A stretch of DNA of 11,214 nucleotides. Source: 2-02-FULL-62-17 sp046153355 (lineage in GTDB: Bacteria; Pseudomonadota; Gammaproteobacteria; Burkholderiales; SG8-39). How positions within the stretch are numbered: the stretch's first letter is position 1; every line of letters begins with the position of its first letter. Under the pieces are notes generated by a model. It searched no databases and had not been told where the DNA came from. It saw only the letters and a program-made list of their open reading frames with translations. Positions 7,598 through 11,214 of this stretch are shown in pieces. Made by a program: the position numbers and the translations under genes. The stretch covers positions 1-11,214 of the forward strand of contig JBJXEY010000389.1 of NCBI GenBank assembly GCA_046153355.1, given 5' to 3'.

Positions 7598-8122
7598 TTG
7601 AAGCGGTCGATTTATTGTTTCTCTAGCTCGTTGCTCCTGGCAATTGCGATGCACACAACTCTAGTGCAGGCGCAGAGCAAAGTCGGATTTGTTAGTTTGG
7701 ATCGAATATTGCGAGACGCCACTCCAGCGCAAATTGCGCAAAAACGCATTGAAGCGGAGTTTGCCAAACGAGATCAGGAATTGGTTCGTATCGCGGATCA
7801 GTTGAAGAAACAACAAGATAATTTGGAGAAAAATGCGGTAACCATGTCGGAGACAGAACGAACCCGCCGTCAAAGGGAGTTCACCGACTTGAATCGCGAT
7901 TTCGAGCGCAAGCAGCGCGAATTCAGGGAAGATCTCGGTACGCGCCGCAACGAAGAACTTTCGTCTATTGTAGAGCGCGCCAATCGTGTCATCCGCCAGA
8001 TAGCCGAGTCCGAAAAATTCGATGTCATTTTCCAGAACGATCAGGTCGTTTGGGCCAGCCCACGAATTGACCTTACTGATCGAGTCATCAAGACGCTGGA
8101 ATCAAGCGGCGCCGCGAAATAG
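7598..8122 (+). CDS. skp: periplasmic chaperone Skp (OmpH family)
   Basis: Skp is a trimeric periplasmic holdase that keeps unfolded outer-membrane proteins soluble on the way to BAM. The 174-residue precursor (E. coli 161) starts at TTG with a well-placed ribosome binding site. A basic start (MKR), a hydrophobic core and LVQA give a signal peptide cut after Ala25, leaving QSKVGFVSLDRIL, the typical mature start (E. coli has the related KIAIVNM). Residues about 45-140 are almost entirely charged and helical, with KKQQDNLEK, ETERTRRQREF and RDFERKQREF forming the coiled-coil tentacles. The closing segment FDVIFQNDQVVWASPRIDLTDRVIKTL (in two parts, 141-156 and 157-167) is the strand and helix of the trimer body. 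It lies between bamA and lpxD, the standard place. Family members vary strongly in sequence, so identity rests on architecture plus context. Confidence 0.93.
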   Translation: MKRSIYCFSSSLLLAIAMHTTLVQAQSKVGFVSLDRILRDATPAQIAQKRIEAEFAKRDQELVRIADQLKKQQDNLEKNAVTMSETERTRRQREFTDLNRDFERKQREFREDLGTRRNEELSSIVERANRVIRQIAESEKFDVIFQNDQVVWASPRIDLTDRVIKTLESSGAAK

Positions 8123-8137
8123 GGCGGGCCGGCGTCC

Positions 8138-9178
8138 GTGCCCAGGACTTACCTGCTGGCCGAGATAGCGGCACACGTTCATGGAGAAATTCTAGGCGGT
8201 GTCAATCCCGAAATTCGCCGCATAGACACACTCGCACGAGCTGATTCTGGCGATCTAAGTTTCCTTACCCACCGTCGCTATCGCGCACAACTGAGCGGTA
8301 CCAAAGCGTCGGCGGTGCTAATTGCCGAAGTGGATCGGGATTTGACGCCCTTGCCACGAATAATTTGTGCCGATCCCTATCTCGCGTATGCGAAGGCCGC
8401 AAGTTTGCTCTATCCGACGGCCGAACCGGTTCCGGGAATCCACGCGACGTGCCAGATTCACCCTGAGTCGAGTATTGGAGCGGGCACCCAAATAGGTGCT
8501 TTTTGCAGTATCGGCAAAGGCGTTTCAATTGGTCGAAACGTTATTCTGGCCGCCGGATGCGTGCTTGGAGAGAACGTTCGAATTGGAGACGGCAGCATCT
8601 TTCACGCCAACGTAACCGTCTATGCGGATTGCCAATTGGGCCAGCGATCCATCATCCATGCGGGAGCGGTTATTGGGTCGGATGGATTCGGCATGGCGCA
8701 CGAGGGCGAACGTTGGCACAAGATTCCGCAGGTAGGACGAGTCGTGATTGGCGATGATGTTGAAATTGGAGCGAATACCACTATTGATCGCGGCGCCTTG
8801 GACGATACCGTTATTGAAGATGGCGTAAAGCTCGATAACCAGATCCAAATTGGTCACAACGTGCGTATCGGCGCCCACTCGGCATTCGCTGGCTGCGTGG
8901 GGATCGCTGGCAGCGCCACAATCGGCCGACGTTGCACCATTGGCGGCGGCAGCGTTGTATTGGGTCACTTGGAAATCGCCGATGATGTGCATATTGGCGC
9001 GGCATCGGTGGTGACTAAATCGATCGTCAAGGCTGGGAATTATGCGGGCCTGTATCCGCTGCAAGAACGCTCAGAATGGGCACGTAACGCGGCGCTATTG
9101 CGAAATCTGGATAAGCTGTCGGTGAGAGTTCGAGAGATGGAAATTGAAATCGAACGCTTCAAGCGAAAACCCGCGTAA
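8138..9178 (+). CDS. lpxD: UDP-3-O-(3-hydroxyacyl)glucosamine N-acyltransferase
   Basis: LpxD transfers an (R)-3-hydroxyacyl chain from ACP to the 2-amino group of UDP-3-O-acylglucosamine, the third step of lipid A synthesis, in the cytosol. The protein has 346 aa (E. coli 341). The GTG start gives MPRTYLLAEIAAH, parallel to E. coli MPSIRLADLAQQ; the ribosome binding site (AGGG, 8121-8124) is weak and distant, 15 bases separate it from skp. Residues 1 to about 100 form the uridine-binding domain; from about 105 to 300 hexapeptide repeats (IGAGTQIGAF, IGRNVILAAG, IGDDVEIGAN and so on) build the left-handed beta helix; a C-terminal charged helix (about 314-346) contributes to ACP binding in the trimer. 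His240 in QIGHNV matches catalytic His239 of E. coli, and DRGALDDT (217-224) is a family hallmark. Confidence 0.97.
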   Translation: MPRTYLLAEIAAHVHGEILGGVNPEIRRIDTLARADSGDLSFLTHRRYRAQLSGTKASAVLIAEVDRDLTPLPRIICADPYLAYAKAASLLYPTAEPVPGIHATCQIHPESSIGAGTQIGAFCSIGKGVSIGRNVILAAGCVLGENVRIGDGSIFHANVTVYADCQLGQRSIIHAGAVIGSDGFGMAHEGERWHKIPQVGRVVIGDDVEIGANTTIDRGALDDTVIEDGVKLDNQIQIGHNVRIGAHSAFAGCVGIAGSATIGRRCTIGGGSVVLGHLEIADDVHIGAASVVTKSIVKAGNYAGLYPLQERSEWARNAALLRNLDKLSVRVREMEIEIERFKRKPA

Positions 9179-9213
9179 ATTTTGTAAATCTTTGCGGACA
9201 CCGCATTGCATTT

Positions 9214-9219
9214 AAGGAG
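9214..9219 (+). promoter_or_regulatory. ribosome binding site of fabZ
   Basis: AAGGAG lies 8 bases before the TTG at 9228 and is one of the strongest Shine-Dalgarno matches in the window. It fixes the start codon of fabZ as TTG. Confidence 0.75.
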
Positions 9220-9227
9220 TTCTTAGT

Positions 9228-9662
9228 TTGGATATTCACGAAATCTTGCGCTATTTGCCGCATCGCTATCCAATTTTGCTGATCGACCGCGTGCTGGAGT
9301 GTGAGCCGGAAAAGCGCATCCTTGCGATAAAGAACGTGAGCATCAATGAGCCATATTTTGTGGGACATTTTCCACATCATCCAGTGATGCCTGGTGTCTT
9401 GATCATCGAGGCAATGGCGCAGGCCGCGGCGATTCTCTCTTTCAAAACAAAGGGAAGTCTTCCTGACGAGAAATCGGTGTATTACTTCGCCGGGATCGAC
9501 GATGCCCGTTTTAAGCGACCAGTAATTCCCGGAGATCAGTTGTTGATTGAAGTAAGTGTCGAGCGATATGTCCGCGGCGTCTGGAAGTTCGCCGCCCAAG
9601 CGCGCGTAGGCGAATTTCTGGCGGCTGAGGCGAAACTGATGTGCACGGTGCGTCAACTGTGA
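9228..9662 (+). CDS. fabZ: 3-hydroxyacyl-[acyl-carrier-protein] dehydratase FabZ
   Basis: FabZ removes water from (R)-3-hydroxyacyl-ACP to give trans-2-enoyl-ACP in fatty acid elongation. It uses the same hydroxyacyl-ACP pool as LpxA and LpxD, so its placement between them links phospholipid and lipid A supply. The protein has 144 aa, normal for this hot-dog-fold family. The TTG start follows a strong ribosome binding site and gives MDIHEILRYLPHRYP, a standard N terminus. LPHRYP (10-15) and GHFPHHPVMPGVL (46-58) are family motifs; His47 is the catalytic histidine and Glu61 in IIEAMAQ the catalytic acid of the partner subunit. No dimer-breaking change is visible. The stop TGA overlaps the lpxA start as GTGA. 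The 49-base gap before the gene holds no other recognisable signal besides the ribosome binding site. Confidence 0.97.
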   Translation: MDIHEILRYLPHRYPILLIDRVLECEPEKRILAIKNVSINEPYFVGHFPHHPVMPGVLIIEAMAQAAAILSFKTKGSLPDEKSVYYFAGIDDARFKRPVIPGDQLLIEVSVERYVRGVWKFAAQARVGEFLAAEAKLMCTVRQL

Positions 9663-10429
9663 TTCACGCGAGCGCCGTTGTACATCCTGGTGCGCGGCTC
9701 GATCCAACCGTTTGTGTCGGTCCATATTGTGTAATTGGTGACAATGTCGTCGTTGGCCGCGGAACCAGCATTGCCTCGCATGTGCAAATTGAAGGCTTCA
9801 CCGAGATCGGTGAGGACAATAGGATTCATTCGTTTAATTCCCTTGGCGGGCCACCGCAGGACAAAAAGTATGACGGCGAACCGACAAAGCTCGTTATTGG
9901 CAATCGAAATTGCATTCGCGAGTTCTGCACATTCAATAGGGGCACCATCCAGGACGCCGGAGTTACGCGCATTGGCGACGACAATTGGATCATGGCCTAT
10001 GCGCATATCGCACATGATTGTCAGGTCGGCAGCCACACCATCTTCGCCAATAACGCGCAGATAGCGGGGCACGTACAAGTTGGAGACCACGCCATTCTTG
10101 GCGGTTTCACCGTGGTACATCAATTCGTGTCGATTGGAGCCCATTCAATCACCGCAATGGGAACCATTTTGCTGCAAGATCTGCCGCCATATGTCACTGC
10201 GGCGGGTAACACCGCCAAGCCATTTGGCATCAATGTGGAAGGACTTAAACGCCGGGGCTTTTCCACCGAGGCGATAGCCGCTCTGAAAAACGCCTACAAG
10301 ACCATGTATAAATCGGGCTTGACCCTGGTGCAGGCCAAGGAGGCGCTTGTTGAACAGGCCAAAGCAAACCCCGAAATCGAGTTGCTGTGCGAGTTTCTAA
10401 CGCGCGCGCGCCGCGGCATCATTCGCTGA
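9659..10429 (+). CDS. lpxA: UDP-N-acetylglucosamine O-acyltransferase (LpxA)
   Basis: LpxA performs the first step of lipid A synthesis, moving an (R)-3-hydroxyacyl chain from ACP to the 3-OH of UDP-GlcNAc. I place the start at GTG 9659, which overlaps the fabZ stop by 4 bases and gives MIHASAVVHPGARL, parallel to E. coli MIDKSAFVHPTAIV; the protein then has 256 aa (E. coli 262). An in-frame GTG at 9641 would add six residues inside fabZ and is less likely. Hexapeptide repeats fill residues 5 to about 185, followed by the C-terminal helical domain. His119 in AHIAHDC matches catalytic His125; HQF (154-156) contains the counterpart of His160; GLKRRGF (195-201) has the ACP-contact arginine. Aligned with E. 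coli across the AHSITAMG segment, Met167 occupies the Gly173 ruler position, predicting a C10 acyl chain. PQDKKYDGEPT is typical of normal UDP-GlcNAc users. Confidence 0.96.
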   Translation: MIHASAVVHPGARLDPTVCVGPYCVIGDNVVVGRGTSIASHVQIEGFTEIGEDNRIHSFNSLGGPPQDKKYDGEPTKLVIGNRNCIREFCTFNRGTIQDAGVTRIGDDNWIMAYAHIAHDCQVGSHTIFANNAQIAGHVQVGDHAILGGFTVVHQFVSIGAHSITAMGTILLQDLPPYVTAAGNTAKPFGINVEGLKRRGFSTEAIAALKNAYKTMYKSGLTLVQAKEALVEQAKANPEIELLCEFLTRARRGIIR

Positions 10430-10437
10430 GTTATTCG

Positions 10438-11214
10438 ATGTTGATTGGCATGGTCGCAGGCGAGGCATCTGGCGATTTTTTAGGTGCGCAACTCATCGAG
10501 GCGCTGCGCAAACGCAGAACCGATCTCGAATTCGTGGGCATTGGTGGACCAAGAATGCAGGCGCAGGGCATGGACTCTTGGTTTCCGATGGAACGCCTAG
10601 CGGTAAGGGGTTACGTCGAGGTATTGCGTCATTATCTGGCGTTGGTCGCGATGCGTTCGCGCTTGAAATCACGCCTGATCGGGGTTGCGCCACGACTTTT
10701 TATCGGCGTAGATGCACCAGATTTCAATCTTTCCTTGGAAGCGGGATTGAAGCGTAATGGCATTCCAACCATTCACTACGTTAGTCCGTCGCTGTGGGCC
10801 TGGCGCGGTGGTCGAATTCGAGCCATGGCGCGTTCCGTAGATCACGTATTGGCGCTATTTCCTTTCGAAGAAAAGCTGTACAAAAACGCGGGCATTGCAG
10901 CTACCTACATCGGGCATCCGCTGGCTGATACCGTCGATCCTGGCGATTGGACTGCCTGGGGTAGGGAGCAACTACGGTTACCCGAAGGCGGAAAAATATT
11001 CGCGCTGCTGCCCGGCAGCCGACAATCCGAACTCAAATATCACGCCGATCTTTTTGTCAAAACCGCCGTACGCGTGGCGCAATGTTCCCCCAAAGCACGA
11101 TTCCTGGTGACTTTGGTGATTCGGGAAACCAGACTCCAATTCGAAGCCGCCATTTACAATGCGCATGCCTCGGATCTGCAATTTACTTTGTTATTTGGAC
11201 ACGCACGCGAAGCC
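10438..11214 (+). CDS. lpxB: lipid-A-disaccharide synthase, N-terminal part, 3' end outside window
   Basis: The frame from ATG 10438 stays open to the end of the window, giving 259 residues of a protein usually about 380 long. LpxB is a peripheral inner-membrane glycosyltransferase (family GT19) that joins lipid X and UDP-diacylglucosamine into the beta-1,6 lipid A disaccharide. MVAGEASGD (5-13) holds Glu9 (E. coli Glu15); IGVDAPDFN (89-97) holds Asp92 (E. coli Asp98); HYVSPSLWAWR (113-123) and LLPGSR with Arg195 (E. coli Arg201) are family motifs, all at a constant offset of six from E. coli. The start could instead be TTG 10441 or ATG 10450, but 10438 keeps the beta strand before MVAGEASGD; E. 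coli has six more residues there. It begins 8 bases after lpxA with only a weak ribosome binding site (GAG, 10428-10430). Confidence 0.96.
   Translation, partial: MLIGMVAGEASGDFLGAQLIEALRKRRTDLEFVGIGGPRMQAQGMDSWFPMERLAVRGYVEVLRHYLALVAMRSRLKSRLIGVAPRLFIGVDAPDFNLSLEAGLKRNGIPTIHYVSPSLWAWRGGRIRAMARSVDHVLALFPFEEKLYKNAGIAATYIGHPLADTVDPGDWTAWGREQLRLPEGGKIFALLPGSRQSELKYHADLFVKTAVRVAQCSPKARFLVTLVIRETRLQFEAAIYNAHASDLQFTLLFGHAREA

Noticed and set aside
8461..9010. Periodic repeats in lpxD, and again in lpxA at about 9670-10190, considered as DNA repeats
   Set aside because: The periodicity is at protein level (hexapeptide repeats of the left-handed beta helix). The nucleotide repeats are degenerate and need no separate explanation.
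8525..9064. Minus-strand open frame of 179 codons opposite lpxD
   Set aside because: Its apparent repeat character mirrors the hexapeptide repeats of LpxD on the other strand, not an independent gene.
9159..9725. Minus-strand open frame of 188 codons opposite fabZ
   Set aside because: It is the complement of a clear fabZ with intact active-site residues. The translation resembles no family I know and has shadow-like composition.
1..11214. Search for an inserted or foreign gene, defence system, toxin-antitoxin pair or structured RNA in the gaps
   Set aside because: The longest gaps are 118 and 109 bases, all coding frames fit known housekeeping families, and base and codon use look even throughout by eye. 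Nothing points to transfer or an undescribed system.

Overview
The window is a contiguous, all-plus-strand block of cell-envelope and translation genes: pyrH (3' end) - frr - uppS - cdsA - dxr - rseP - bamA - skp - lpxD - fabZ - lpxA - lpxB (5' part, runs off the end). This order, with uppS, cdsA, dxr and rseP directly followed by bamA, skp and the lpx genes, is the conserved chromosomal arrangement of Gram-negative proteobacteria. The details (base composition close to balanced, protein features such as the LRGY barrel motif of BamA) fit a betaproteobacterium. I infer class level only; genus cannot be read from this sequence.

Layout. 1-228 is the C-terminal part of UMP kinase. After a 118-base gap come frr (ribosome recycling) and uppS (undecaprenyl diphosphate synthase), two bases or a few bases apart. 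cdsA (CDP-diacylglycerol synthase), dxr (first committed step of the MEP isoprenoid pathway) and rseP (site-2 protease) follow; dxr and rseP overlap by 4 bases. bamA begins 4 bases after rseP. A 109-base gap between bamA and skp is the longest gap apart from pyrH-frr, and holds the best promoter candidate in the window. skp, lpxD, fabZ, lpxA and lpxB then follow closely; fabZ and lpxA overlap by 4 bases (GTGA).

How the genes work together. Dxr feeds isoprenoid precursors to UppS, which makes the C55 lipid carrier used for peptidoglycan and O-antigen. CdsA makes the phospholipid precursor. LpxA, LpxD and LpxB carry out three of the early Raetz-pathway steps of lipid A synthesis (LpxC and LpxH/I are not in the window), and FabZ draws on the same (R)-3-hydroxyacyl-ACP pool that LpxA and LpxD use. 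BamA inserts outer-membrane proteins, Skp chaperones them across the periplasm, and RseP is the intramembrane protease of the envelope-stress cascade. The block therefore couples outer-membrane lipid and protein assembly.

No mobile element, CRISPR array, tRNA, rRNA, or unrecognised gene was found. Every open frame of convincing quality belongs to a known housekeeping family with its key residues intact. I do not see an undescribed system here. The most informative detail is a methionine at the acyl-chain ruler position of LpxA, which predicts a C10 rather than C14 hydroxy-acyl chain on lipid A.
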